From: Christiangramia forsetii KT0803
GTDB lineage: Bacteria; Bacteroidota; Bacteroidia; Flavobacteriales; Flavobacteriaceae
Direction of reading: 5' to 3'
Assembly: GCF_000060345.1 (NCBI RefSeq)
Contig: NC_008571.1
Location: 3,166,501-3,230,500 of the forward strand
DNA length: 64,000 nt
Part shown: piece by piece, positions 25,401-34,328 of the stretch
How the letters are laid out: each line of letters opens with the position of its first letter
How positions within the stretch are numbered: the first letter of the stretch is position 1
Made by a program: the position numbers and the translations under genes
Notes under the pieces: generated by a model
What the model saw: the letters and a program-made list of their open reading frames with translations, nothing else
The model's database searches: none
What the model was told of the DNA's origin: nothing

Positions 25401-28289
25401 TTAACCTACTATATTCACGATCTTTCCTGGCACCACGATCACTTTCTTAGGTGTACGCCCATCGAGCTGCTTTTGGGTACGCTCATCTGCCATTACTGTT
25501 TTTTCAATTTCCTCTTTAGACATATCCAAAGAAAGCTCCATCGTAAACCTCATCTTACCGTTGAAGGAAACCGGATAGTTCTTCATACTTTCTACCAGAT
25601 ATTTCTCTTCAAATTCAGGATATTTAGCGGTAGTAACCGATTCTGAATTTCCTAGCTTTTCCCAAAGTTCTTCAGCTATGTGAGGCGCATAAGGCGCGAT
25701 CAAAACAGCTAAAGGCTCCAGTATCTCACGACTATTACACTTCTGCGCAGTTAGTTCATTAACACAGATCATAAAGGTGGATACCGAAGTATTAAAACTG
25801 AATTCTTCAATATCTTCAGTCACCTTCTTGATTGTCTTATGAAAAGTTTTTAATGAATCTGCGGAAGCTTTTTCATCTGAAACAAAGAATTCCTCTCCGT
25901 CATAATAAAGTTTCCAAAGCTTTTTCAGAAAATTATGAACTCCAGTAATCCCTGCCGTATTCCATGGTTTCGCCTGCTCTAATGGCCCCAGAAACATCTC
26001 ATACATTCTTAAAGTATCTGCGCCATAGTCCTGACAGATCTCATCCGGATTTACAACATTATACTTGGATTTGGACATTTTCTCCACTTCCCTGCCAACT
26101 ATATATTTACCATCTTCAGTAAGAAATTTTGCATCAGCAAATTCAGGACGCCATTTTTTAAAGCCCTCGATATCCAGTTCATCAGAAGAGTTTACCAAAG
26201 AAACATCGGCATGAATCGGCTGAACATTATTTCCATTGATCTGATTTTTCGATACAAATACATTCTCTCCTTCCAGTCTGTAAACAAAAGCACTGGTTCC
26301 AAGGATCATTCCCTGGTTAATCAGTTTTTTAAAGGGTTCCTCAACTGTTAACCAGCCACGGTCATATAAAAATTTGGTCCAGAATCTTGAATACAGTAAA
26401 TGACCGGTTGCGTGTTCGCTACCTCCTATATACAGATCTACATTTTCCCAGTATTTCTGTGCTTCTTCAGAAACAAATCTGTCAGGGTTCCCGGCACCCA
26501 TATATCTGAATAGATACCAGCTGCTTCCCGCCCATCCGGGCATGGTGTTCAGTTCTAAAGGATAAATTCCGTTATCGTCTGACCCCTCGACTGCGCTCGG
26601 GGTGACATTCGAATTAGGTTCGTCATGCTGTCCCGAAAGCTTTCGGGATTGTTTCAGCACCTTATTTGAAACTACTTTATTATTTTTGGAATCCCAGGCC
26701 CAGTCAGTTGCATTTCCTAAAGGCGGTTCACCGGTTTCAGTTGGGAGGTATTTTTCCACTTCCGGTAACTTTAGTGGAAGGTATTTTTCATCGATCATTT
26801 TTGGAAGACCGTTTACATAATATACCGGAAATGGCTCTCCCCAATATCTCTGGCGACTAAACACCGCGTCTCTAAGTCTGTAATTCGTTTTTCCGTAACC
26901 CTGACCTGTCTTCTCAAGTTCCAGAATCACTTTATTTAAAGCCTCTTTATATTCTAGTCCGCTAAGGAAATCTGAATTTGCGATTACCGTGCCTTCTTTT
27001 CCCGCATAAGCTTCCTGAGAAACATCTACATTCTCGAAAATATTAGGAATTAGCAGGTCAAAATGTCTTGCGAAATCATGATCACGCTGATCTCCGCAAG
27101 GTACGGCCATCACCGCTCCGGTTCCATAGCCTGCAAGTACATAATCACCGATCCAGATCGGCACCGGCTTTTTGGTAAAGGGATGTTCAGCATAAGCGCC
27201 GGTAAATGCACCACTAATGGTCTTCACATCGGCCATACGCTCGCGCTCACTTCGTTTCGCACTAGCTTCGATATAGGCCTGAACTTCTTCTTTTCTGTCT
27301 TCCGTAGTAATCTTTTCAACAAGTTCATGTTCCGGAGCAAGCGTCATAAAACTAACTCCAAAAATGGTATCGGGTCTGGTTGTAAATACACCAATTTTGA
27401 ATTTTGAATTTTCAATTTTGAAATCGACGTGTGCTCCTACCGATTTCCCGATCCAGTTACGCTGACTTTCCTTTAAACTTTCGGTCCAGTCAATTTTATT
27501 AAGATCCTGGAGTAATCTTTCAGAAAATGCTGAAATCCTCATACTCCACTGGGTCATTTTCTTTCTTACTACCGGATATCCTCCGCGCTCTGAAACTCCG
27601 TTTACGATCTCATCATTTGCGAGTACAGTCCCAAGTTGCGGGCACCAGTTCACCTCAGCTTCCGCCAAATAGGTAAGTCGGTATTTTAAAAGAATTTGCT
27701 CTTTTTCATCTTCAGAACAAGCGTTCCAGTCATCTGCAGAAAATTTTTCGACATCATCATCACTAGCTGCATTTATTCTTGAGTTCCCTTCCGAAGTAAA
27801 AATCTCTTCAAGCTCAGTGATTGCACGGGATTTCTCCGCTTCCTGATCATACCAGCTTTCAAAAAGCTGAATAAAGATCCACTGCGTCCACTTATAATAA
27901 TCGGGTTCACTGGTTCTCACTTCCCGGCTCCAATCGAACGAAAAGCCAATCTTATCCAGTTGCTCCCGATAACGGGCAATATTATTTTCAGTAGTTACCG
28001 CGGGATGCTGACCGGTTTGAATAGCGTATTGCTCAGCCGGAAGTCCGAAACTGTCATACCCCTGAGGGTGCAACACATTAAAACCTTTATGCCTTTTGAA
28101 ACGAGCATAGATATCACTGGCAATATACCCCAGCGGATGTCCCACATGCAATCCCGCCCCCGAAGGATAAGGAAACATGTCCAACACATAATATTTCGGT
28201 TTTTCAGAATCGTTTGAGGCTTTGAATGTCTGGTTATCTGCCCAGTATTTCTGCCATTTCTCTTCGATCTTATTAAAGTGGTAACTCAT
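25401..28289 (-). CDS. leuS: Leucyl-tRNA synthetase with a repeat-derived in-frame insertion
   Basis: A class I synthetase (962 residues) that charges tRNA-Leu. The HIGH-type motif is in PSGAGLHVGHPLGY (about residues 42-55), the editing domain has FTTRPDTIFGV, the leucine site has NTMPGWAGSSWY, and KMSKS is at about residue 737. At about residues 543-571 the protein reads SRKLSGQHDEPNSNVTPSAV, which is the translation of dispersed repeats of classes B and A placed in frame between conserved segments (KVVSNK and YPLELNTMPGW). A second short stretch (FKIENSKFKI, near residue 290) comes from a simple AT-rich microrepeat. All catalytic motifs remain, so the enzyme should work. Confidence 0.96.
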   Translation of the reverse strand: MSYHFNKIEEKWQKYWADNQTFKASNDSEKPKYYVLDMFPYPSGAGLHVGHPLGYIASDIYARFKRHKGFNVLHPQGYDSFGLPAEQYAIQTGQHPAVTTENNIARYREQLDKIGFSFDWSREVRTSEPDYYKWTQWIFIQLFESWYDQEAEKSRAITELEEIFTSEGNSRINAASDDDVEKFSADDWNACSEDEKEQILLKYRLTYLAEAEVNWCPQLGTVLANDEIVNGVSERGGYPVVRKKMTQWSMRISAFSERLLQDLNKIDWTESLKESQRNWIGKSVGAHVDFKIENSKFKIGVFTTRPDTIFGVSFMTLAPEHELVEKITTEDRKEEVQAYIEASAKRSERERMADVKTISGAFTGAYAEHPFTKKPVPIWIGDYVLAGYGTGAVMAVPCGDQRDHDFARHFDLLIPNIFENVDVSQEAYAGKEGTVIANSDFLSGLEYKEALNKVILELEKTGQGYGKTNYRLRDAVFSRQRYWGEPFPVYYVNGLPKMIDEKYLPLKLPEVEKYLPTETGEPPLGNATDWAWDSKNNKVVSNKVLKQSRKLSGQHDEPNSNVTPSAVEGSDDNGIYPLELNTMPGWAGSSWYLFRYMGAGNPDRFVSEEAQKYWENVDLYIGGSEHATGHLLYSRFWTKFLYDRGWLTVEEPFKKLINQGMILGTSAFVYRLEGENVFVSKNQINGNNVQPIHADVSLVNSSDELDIEGFKKWRPEFADAKFLTEDGKYIVGREVEKMSKSKYNVVNPDEICQDYGADTLRMYEMFLGPLEQAKPWNTAGITGVHNFLKKLWKLYYDGEEFFVSDEKASADSLKTFHKTIKKVTEDIEEFSFNTSVSTFMICVNELTAQKCNSREILEPLAVLIAPYAPHIAEELWEKLGNSESVTTAKYPEFEEKYLVESMKNYPVSFNGKMRFTMELSLDMSKEEIEKTVMADERTQKQLDGRTPKKVIVVPGKIVNIVG
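26576..26664. repeat. Repeat insertion inside leuS (classes A and B, with a nested palindrome)
   Basis: Within the leuS frame lie CCTCGACTGCGCTCGGGGTGACA (class A) and GTCATGCTG..TTGTTTCAGCA (class B left hairpin) whose apex is interrupted by the perfect 18-base palindrome TCCCGAAAGCTTTCGGGA at 26631-26648. The same composite occurs outside genes at 51.3 kb. Confidence 0.85.
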
Positions 28290-28304
28290 TTTCTTTCTTA
28301 ACTA

Positions 28305-28388
28305 TTGGTCATTGCGAGGAAATGTAATGACGAAGCAATCTGCTCTGAAACTTGAGACTGCGTCGCTTTGCTCGCAGTGACGTTAATC
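28305..28388. repeat. Dispersed repeat, class D pair
   Basis: GTCATTGCGAGGAAATG..GACGAAGCAATCTGC and GAGACTGCGTCGCTTTGCTCGCAGTGAC lie as an imperfect inverted pair in the gap between leuS and panE. The 155-base gap holds nothing else. Confidence 0.75.
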
Positions 28389-28444
28389 ACTAATTGCCTG
28401 CAAAAATACAATTTTCAAGGACTTATGCGGAATGATTGGAAGTT

Positions 28445-29377
28445 CTATTCCTTTGTTTTTCGAGCTTCTTCTTCCATGGGTTTCAGGCACTCATAGATAT
28501 ATCTGTTCACTGGAGTTTCTATCCCGTATTTTTTACCCTCCTTGACAATATATCCATTAAAATTATATAGTTCCGAAGGTTTTCCATTCATAATATCACG
28601 TTGAGTAGAGGCGGTATTCCCTTTTGGCTGTGAATTTATGATCTCAAAAACCATCTCCAGATGTGTATCTTTAAGCGGAACTCCCTTCGCTTTGCCAACT
28701 TCAATGATCTCTTTGGCAGATTTTTTCATCATCCCAAAAAGATAGTCACTTTCCCTGATTTTATCGATAGAAACCCTTGTTAAACCTCCAATTCCGCTTA
28801 CGGTACAGATAAACATAAATTTCTTCCAGACCTCCAATTGAATATTTTCAGGTATTGAATTATCAATTCCAGCTTTATCAAAGATCTTTTTAAGCTCCAA
28901 AATTCTACCTGACTGTGAATTATCAATTTCTCCAAAGGTGATCTTTGGATCAAAAGCCGTGTGTTTAATTTTTGCCGGTTTTTCAATAAAACTAACCACG
29001 AAACAGAGTCCGGCGAGCACATTTTTTCCAGGAAGAATTTTTAGCAATTTCTCCACATTATCGGCTCCATTCTGCAAAGGAAGAATCATCGTGTTTTCTC
29101 CAATTATCGACTTTAATTCTTTTGCCACCGCAGGAATTTGCCAGGATTTTATTCCGAGGATTATTAGATCAGGTTTTGGAACTTCGGAAATTTCTGAAGT
29201 TGCGACTTTAAGTTTCACTTTAAAATTTCCGTTGATGCTTTCAACTTCAAGTCCGTGTTTCTGGATTTGCTTTAAGTGTTCTCCTCTGGCGATCATACTT
29301 ACGTTCAATCCTGCATTTGCCAGTTTTCCGCCAAAATATCCGCCAACGCCTCCAATTCCGTAAACTAAAATTTCCAT
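28445..29377 (-). CDS. panE: 2-dehydropantoate 2-reductase (ketopantoate reductase family)
   Basis: A 310-residue NADPH-dependent reductase. The N-terminal GIGGVGGYFGGKLA motif binds the cofactor, LGIKSWQ and LPLQNGADN are family motifs, and the helical C-terminal domain has VWKKFMFICTVSGI with the catalytic-type Lys and a SMQRDI-like segment (STQRDIMNG). The reaction makes pantoate for coenzyme A. Paralogues in this family act on other 2-keto acids, so the substrate is likely but not certain. Repeats flank it on both sides. Confidence 0.88.
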   Translation of the reverse strand: MEILVYGIGGVGGYFGGKLANAGLNVSMIARGEHLKQIQKHGLEVESINGNFKVKLKVATSEISEVPKPDLIILGIKSWQIPAVAKELKSIIGENTMILPLQNGADNVEKLLKILPGKNVLAGLCFVVSFIEKPAKIKHTAFDPKITFGEIDNSQSGRILELKKIFDKAGIDNSIPENIQLEVWKKFMFICTVSGIGGLTRVSIDKIRESDYLFGMMKKSAKEIIEVGKAKGVPLKDTHLEMVFEIINSQPKGNTASTQRDIMNGKPSELYNFNGYIVKEGKKYGIETPVNRYIYECLKPMEEEARKTKE

Positions 29378-29407
29378 AGATCTGTTTTTTCAAATTTAGG
29401 AAACTTA

Positions 29408-29676
29408 GGGTGATTCCGTCGCTTCGATCGGATGACCCCAAATTTAAATTATTCTATGTCACATTGAGCGCAGTCGAAATGGGACTTTCTACTTACCATG
29501 CTTCGACTGCGCTCAGCATGACAAACTACTCTGTAAAGCTTTGCGTCACCCTGAACTTGTTTCAGGTTTTGCAAGATGAGATGCTGAAACAAGTTCAGCA
29601 TAACGCTTTGGTGCTTCATAGAGCTTGTCAAAATGTTTTTTCGCGAAATCATCCTTCGACAGGCTCAGCATGACAA
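29408..29676. repeat. Cluster of dispersed repeats (classes A, B)
   Basis: The 400-base gap between panE and ftsX is mostly repeats: GTCACATTGAGCGCAGTCGA (A, about 29459), CATGCTTCGACTGCGCTCAG (A hairpin ATGCT..AGCAT, about 29498), GTCACCCTGAACTTGTTTCA with GATGCTGAAACAAGTTCAGC (B pair, about 29545-29601), and CCTTCGACAGGCTCAGCATG (A variant, about 29652). No gene is supported; small open frames here are translations of the repeats. Confidence 0.85.
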
Positions 29677-29780
29677 ATTAAATAAAAATAGAACCTTACC
29701 AATATTTTTAAAAGTTTAAACGTTTTAAAGATTAAGAAACCTGAACTTTCTTATTTTTACAAAAAATCTGAAGTCACTCT

Positions 29781-30659
29781 ATGACCACATCTTTTGAAAG
29801 GTATCAGAAACGCCGACTCATATCTTCTTATTTTTCAGTAGTTATCAGTATTTCTCTGGTATTGTTCCTATTAGGAATGCTTGGTCTTTTGGTTTTGAAC
29901 ACCAAAAAAGTCGCCGATCATTTTAAAGAACAAATCGCTCTTACAGTATATCTAAAAGATACCGCTAAAGAAGTCGAAATTGAACAATTGAAAAAGAGTC
30001 TCGCCATGGCAGATTACACCAAGTCTACCAACTACGTTTCTAAAGAGGAAGCTGCGGAAGCCCATAGCGAGGAAATAGGCGAGGATTTTATGGAGTTTTT
30101 AGGATATAATCCTCTTCAGAATTCTATAGATGTTTATATGAATGCCGACTTTGTATCTTCAGAACAGGTAGATAAGATTGCAGCAGACCTTACCGCTAAG
30201 AATTTTGTAGACGAGGTGGTTTATGATAAACCGCTTATCGCACTCTTGAACGACAATGTTAAAAAGATCAGTTTCTGGGTGTTAATAGCCAGCGCTGTAT
30301 TCACTTTTATCGCCGTATTATTGATAAACAGCAGTATTCGACTGGCCGTATATTCCAAACGCTTTATCATTAAAACCATGCAGATGGTAGGCGCCACCAA
30401 AGGTTTTATAAGACGCCCGTTTATCTGGCAAAGCGTAAAACTTGGACTTATAGGTGCAATTCTGGCATTAATAGGGATGGCTGCAGTTCTTTATTACCTG
30501 AATAAAAGTTTTACTGAACTCAATATTCTAGGAGATATAAAAATGATCGCTATTCTGTTTACCAGCATTTTCCTAATGGGAATTGTGATTACATGGATAA
30601 GTACGTATTTTGCAACTTCGCGTTTTCTTAATCTGAAAACAGATGAGTTGTATTATTAA
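29781..30659 (+). CDS. ftsX: Cell division protein FtsX
   Basis: FtsX (292 residues) is the membrane half of the FtsEX complex that activates peptidoglycan hydrolases during division. One helix near residues 20-42 is followed by an extracytoplasmic domain (VTVYLKDTAK-like start LTVYLKDTAKEVEIEQL) and three C-terminal helices with the KTMQMVGATKGFIRRPF motif that contacts FtsE. ftsE is not adjacent. It heads a plus-strand run of six genes with short gaps. Confidence 0.93.
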   Translation: MTTSFERYQKRRLISSYFSVVISISLVLFLLGMLGLLVLNTKKVADHFKEQIALTVYLKDTAKEVEIEQLKKSLAMADYTKSTNYVSKEEAAEAHSEEIGEDFMEFLGYNPLQNSIDVYMNADFVSSEQVDKIAADLTAKNFVDEVVYDKPLIALLNDNVKKISFWVLIASAVFTFIAVLLINSSIRLAVYSKRFIIKTMQMVGATKGFIRRPFIWQSVKLGLIGAILALIGMAAVLYYLNKSFTELNILGDIKMIAILFTSIFLMGIVITWISTYFATSRFLNLKTDELYY

Positions 30660-30717
30660 AATCCGCTCTAAGTATTAAGCTTAAAGCTTTTCACTTACAG
30701 CTTATAACTTTGAAAAA

Positions 30718-30981
30718 ATGAAAAAGGATAAGGAAATACAGAAAGGAGGCAGTTTTAACACCGGCTTCGTTTTCGGAAAGAAGAACTATACCTTCATGTT
30801 TATAGGGATGGGAGTGATCGCTCTGGGCTTTATTTTAATGTCTGGCGGTGGTAGCGAAGATCCGAATGAATTTAACGATGCGATCTATAACTTCCAAAGA
30901 ATTCGACTGGCACCGGCTTTGGTGCTGATTGGTTTTGCCATTGAGGTCTATGCCATTTTGTTGAATCCGAATAAAAAATAA
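30718..30981 (+). CDS. DUF3098 family membrane protein
   Basis: An 87-residue protein with two membrane helices (NYTFMFIGMGVIALGFILM and LAPALVLIGFAIEVYAILL) separated by a polar loop containing SGGGSEDPNEFND, the DUF3098 pattern. The function is unknown, but the gene is regularly found between ftsX and uppP in Bacteroidota, which suggests a link to the cell envelope. It starts 58 bases after ftsX and ends five bases before uppP. Confidence 0.88.
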   Translation: MKKDKEIQKGGSFNTGFVFGKKNYTFMFIGMGVIALGFILMSGGGSEDPNEFNDAIYNFQRIRLAPALVLIGFAIEVYAILLNPNKK

Positions 30982-30986
30982 AAGGT

Positions 30987-31781
30987 TTGGACATATTTGA
31001 TGCCATCGTCTTGGGAATTATCCAGGGACTTACCGAATTTTTACCCGTTTCTTCCAGCGGACATTTAGAATTAGGAAAAGCTATTTTGGGAGATACCAGT
31101 CTTCCTGAAGAATCCTTACTATTTACCGTAGTACTTCATTTTGCTACTGCTTTAAGCACCCTGGTGGTTTTCAGAAAAGATGTTTTTGAGATCTTTAGTG
31201 GTTTGCTGAAATTTAAATGGAATGAAGAAACTCAGTTTTCATTAAAAATCATCATTTCCATGTTACCGGCAGTAATTGTTGGTCTTCTATTTGAAGAACA
31301 ACTGGAAGCTCTATTCGGCGGAAATATTCTGTTCGTTGGCTTTATGCTTTTGATTACGGCGCTTCTTCTATGGCTTGCTGATAAAGCAAAAGATACCGGT
31401 AAAAAAGTAAGTTACCGCAATGCATTTATAATTGGAGTTTCTCAAGCCATCGCCATGTTACCGGGGATTTCCCGAAGTGGGGCTACCATTTCGACTTCCG
31501 TATTATTAGGAAATGATAAAACCAAAGCTGCAAGATTTTCCTTTTTAATGGTGGTACCTTTAATTTTTGGAAAGATTGCTAAAGATCTTATGAGCGGTGA
31601 ATTAATGGCAAGTTCCACAGATTTTTCTATTCTGGCAACTGGTTTTATAGCTGCTTTCCTTGCTGGCCTTGTAGCCTGTACCTGGATGATTTCACTCGTT
31701 AAAAAGAGTAAACTTTCATGGTTTGCTATTTATTGTTTTGTGGTGGGACTCGCGGCTATTATTTTTGCATATGCACAATAA
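30987..31781 (+). CDS. uppP: Undecaprenyl-diphosphatase
   Basis: UppP (264 residues) recycles the lipid carrier of cell wall synthesis by removing one phosphate from undecaprenyl diphosphate. The two signature motifs are present: GLTEFLPVSSSGHLELG near the start and MLPGISRSGATIS in the middle, with seven or eight membrane helices. The first codon is TTG (30987), with an AGG four bases upstream; no ATG gives the conserved N-terminus MDIFDAIVLGIIQG. The last 11 bases overlap truB. Confidence 0.94.
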   Translation: MDIFDAIVLGIIQGLTEFLPVSSSGHLELGKAILGDTSLPEESLLFTVVLHFATALSTLVVFRKDVFEIFSGLLKFKWNEETQFSLKIIISMLPAVIVGLLFEEQLEALFGGNILFVGFMLLITALLLWLADKAKDTGKKVSYRNAFIIGVSQAIAMLPGISRSGATISTSVLLGNDKTKAARFSFLMVVPLIFGKIAKDLMSGELMASSTDFSILATGFIAAFLAGLVACTWMISLVKKSKLSWFAIYCFVVGLAAIIFAYAQ

Positions 31782-32487
31782 GGAATTTACTCCAGAAGAA
31801 TTTAAAACCGGACAGGTATTACTTTTTGATAAACCCTTGAATTGGACCTCTTTTCAAGTTGTAAACAAAGTAAGATGGTTAATTAGAAAAAGTTGCAATA
31901 TCAAGAAAATCAAGGTTGGTCACGCCGGAACTTTAGATCCATTAGCGACTGGATTATTGATCATTTGCACCGGTAAATTCACTAAGACGATCCCGCAACT
32001 ACAGGGACTGATCAAAGAATACACCGGTACTTTTACTTTAGGCGCTACGACTCCATCATTTGACCTGGAAACCGAAATTGACCAGAAATTCCCCACAAAT
32101 CATATTACGGAAGAACTACTCAACGCAACTTCTAAGAAATTTATTGGCGAAATTGAGCAAACACCACCTGTATTCTCCGCTTTAAAGAAAGACGGAAAAA
32201 GACTTTACGAATATGCCCGGGAAGGCAAGGAAGTTGAAGTAAAGTCCAGAATGGTAGAAATTTCAGAATTTGAGATCGACTCCAAAAACTTTCCGAAGAT
32301 TGATTTTAGGGTGGTTTGCAGTAAAGGGACTTATATTAGAAGTCTTGCCCACGAATTTGGTCAGGCTTTGCATAGTGGCGCTCATCTTTCAGAATTAAGG
32401 AGAACCGCTATTGGAGATTATTCCGTAGAAAAAGCGATGGATATTGAATCTTTCGAAAAATTACTACCTTCACGAGAGACTAATTAA
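31771..32487 (+). CDS. truB: tRNA pseudouridine-55 synthase
   Basis: TruB (238 residues from the chosen start) makes pseudouridine in the T loop of tRNA. The catalytic Asp is residue 56 in GHAGTLDPLATGLL; LLFDKPLNWTSF and CSKGTYIRSLAHEFG are the other family motifs. I start at MHNKEFTPEEF, which overlaps the uppP end by 11 bases; an earlier ATG would add residues encoded inside uppP with no homology. Confidence 0.94.
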   Translation: MHNKEFTPEEFKTGQVLLFDKPLNWTSFQVVNKVRWLIRKSCNIKKIKVGHAGTLDPLATGLLIICTGKFTKTIPQLQGLIKEYTGTFTLGATTPSFDLETEIDQKFPTNHITEELLNATSKKFIGEIEQTPPVFSALKKDGKRLYEYAREGKEVEVKSRMVEISEFEIDSKNFPKIDFRVVCSKGTYIRSLAHEFGQALHSGAHLSELRRTAIGDYSVEKAMDIESFEKLLPSRETN

Positions 32488-32509
32488 GTCTACCGACGGT
32501 TAAACGAAT

Positions 32510-33238
32510 ATGGATTTTTTAGAGGATTTTTTCGACAGGCACAAGGCGCTTATTATCACTTCGTTGATATTTGCGATTTTGTTGCTGATTCTTTATAACT
32601 TTAATCTTGCCAATAATAATCAGGCAACTGCTGAAATGCTTGTAGATCTTGAGCAATTTAAAGCTGAAGAAGAAAAAGTACCGGATCCTGAAGAACAGGA
32701 AGAAACACCACAAAGAAATCCAAGGGATGTTCAAACGCATCAGGCATACAATCAGGATAAAAAGACTCGTGAAGCCGATTTTAAAAATCAACTAGACGAG
32801 ATATTCGAAAAGAACAGTGCTGAACATGAACAAGCTGAAAATGAAGATACAGAGGGTTCTGAAGGCAATTATGCTATTAACAGGAAAAATTCAGAAGAGA
32901 GAAATAAGCGTTCAGACGGAGATGATTCTTCAGAAGGAGCTTCCCAAAAATCTGCCGCTTACGATTACAGTTCCATTTCATTCTCCTTAAAAGGAAGACG
33001 TGCGGTTAAAATTCCAAATCCCGTATATACCTGTGATACCGCCGGAAAAGTCGTGATTAATATCACTGTAGATGCCAACGGTTATGTGGTAGATTCGGCT
33101 GTTAACAAGGGCAGTTCTACCTCCACCAACGAATGTCTTACAGATCGTGCTTTAGAATATTCGGCTGGCGCAAGATTTAGTAAACTGGCAGGCAGAAATT
33201 CTCAACCCGGAACCATCACTTATCATTTTAGATCTTAA
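32510..33238 (+). CDS. TonB-like energy transducer / periplasmic-spanning protein
   Basis: A 242-residue protein with one N-terminal membrane helix (ALIITSLIFAILLLILYNF), a long Glu/Gln/Asn-rich linker with a predicted coiled part, and a C-terminal domain of about 80 residues (NPVYTCDTAGKVVINITVDANGYV..ALEYSAGARFSKLAG) that resembles the TonB C-terminal fold. It has no Pro-rich linker, so it may span the periplasm in another way. It sits 22 bases after truB and six before tag. Confidence 0.75.
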   Translation: MDFLEDFFDRHKALIITSLIFAILLLILYNFNLANNNQATAEMLVDLEQFKAEEEKVPDPEEQEETPQRNPRDVQTHQAYNQDKKTREADFKNQLDEIFEKNSAEHEQAENEDTEGSEGNYAINRKNSEERNKRSDGDDSSEGASQKSAAYDYSSISFSLKGRRAVKIPNPVYTCDTAGKVVINITVDANGYVVDSAVNKGSSTSTNECLTDRALEYSAGARFSKLAGRNSQPGTITYHFRS

Positions 33239-33243
33239 TAATT

Positions 33244-33837
33244 ATGGCAGAAATCAAACGTTGCGGCTGGTGTGAAGGCGATCCACTTTATGAAGCATAT
33301 CACGATCATGAATGGGGCGTACCGGTTTTGGATGATGAAACTTTATTTGAGTTCCTCACTTTGGAGACATTTCAAGCGGGATTAAGCTGGATCACTGTTT
33401 TACGTAAACGAAACAATTTCAGAAAAGCTTTTGATAATTTCGATTATAAGAAGATTGCTCAATATAAAGATGCGAAAGTCACTGAATTAATGGGAAATGC
33501 AGGAATCATCAGAAACCAGATGAAGATCAGGGCTGCTGTGACCAATGCCAGGGAGTTTATGAAAATTCAGGATGAATTTGGCAGTTTTAGCAACTATATC
33601 TGGCAGTTTGTAGATGGCCAGCCAATTCAGAATGAGGTCGAAAATTATAAAAAAGCCCCCGCAACTACAGCACTGAGTGATAAACTAAGCAAAGATCTAA
33701 AGAAAAGAGGTTTTAAGTTCGTGGGTTCTACCGTGATCTATGCGCATATGCAGGCCACAGGTATGGTAAACGATCATCAAACAGATTGTTTTAGATATCC
33801 GGAGGTTAAAAAGCTTGGCGAAAAGATGAAAGGCTAA
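33244..33837 (+). CDS. tag: DNA-3-methyladenine glycosylase I
   Basis: Tag (197 residues) excises 3-methyladenine from DNA. It has RCGWC at the start and YHDHEWGVP next, and NDHQTDCFRY near the end: the Cys, His, His, Cys that hold a zinc ion in E. coli Tag are all present. The LTLETFQAGLSWITVLRKR block is the family's most conserved segment. It ends the plus-strand run. Confidence 0.95.
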   Translation: MAEIKRCGWCEGDPLYEAYHDHEWGVPVLDDETLFEFLTLETFQAGLSWITVLRKRNNFRKAFDNFDYKKIAQYKDAKVTELMGNAGIIRNQMKIRAAVTNAREFMKIQDEFGSFSNYIWQFVDGQPIQNEVENYKKAPATTALSDKLSKDLKKRGFKFVGSTVIYAHMQATGMVNDHQTDCFRYPEVKKLGEKMKG

Positions 33838-33846
33838 TCAATCTGG

Positions 33847-34278
33847 CTATCGTAGCTCTTCTAAAACAACATATTCAAAATTCGCCATTTGTATTTCTTT
33901 AGGACCATCCGGTCCCGTTACATCTATATTGTAAGTTTCTTTTATTCTATGAGAAACCGTACAATTGGAATTAGCTTCTAAAAACTCGCAGGGAATATCA
34001 TTATTAAGATAGAGCATGGTGTAGGTAGTTTCCGGATCATTCAAACGTCTTGTAGAAATCTTCGGAACACCCTTGACACCAAAACTTGACAAATTATTTA
34101 TCTGAATTTTATACTCCAGAGATTCGGTTTTATTCTCTTTGTCTACTTCATGTTTAAAATACAGAAGCTCTGCAGTGATATTTGCAATTTCAGGCTGTAC
34201 AAGGGTTTCATCGTCATTAGAATCGCAGGATAATATAAGGAAGGATAAGAAAATGATGATAAATATTTTAGCTCTCAC
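33847..34278 (-). CDS. Lipoprotein, function unknown
   Basis: The lipobox FLILSCDSN puts the acylated Cys at residue 18. The mature part of about 125 residues is beta-rich (LLYFKHEVDKENKTESLEYK, IQINNLSSFGVKGVPKI) and resembles an immunoglobulin-like fold. I recognise no family. Its stop is nine bases from the convergent tag gene, and it starts 50 bases downstream of aat on the same strand. Confidence 0.7.
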   Translation of the reverse strand: MRAKIFIIIFLSFLILSCDSNDDETLVQPEIANITAELLYFKHEVDKENKTESLEYKIQINNLSSFGVKGVPKISTRRLNDPETTYTMLYLNNDIPCEFLEANSNCTVSHRIKETYNIDVTGPDGPKEIQMANFEYVVLEELR

Positions 34279-34328
34279 GTTTTATATTTTAAGATGAAAG
34301 TAGCTAAAAAATGTATTGAAAAAACAGC

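Noticed and set aside
26576-26664. leuS as a pseudogene broken by repeats
   Set aside because: The frame continues without stop and both sides contain all catalytic motifs.
29410-29673. Two small frames between panE and ftsX
   Set aside because: Both strands' frames are made of class A and B repeats; residue strings such as HAERSRSM recur wherever the repeat does.
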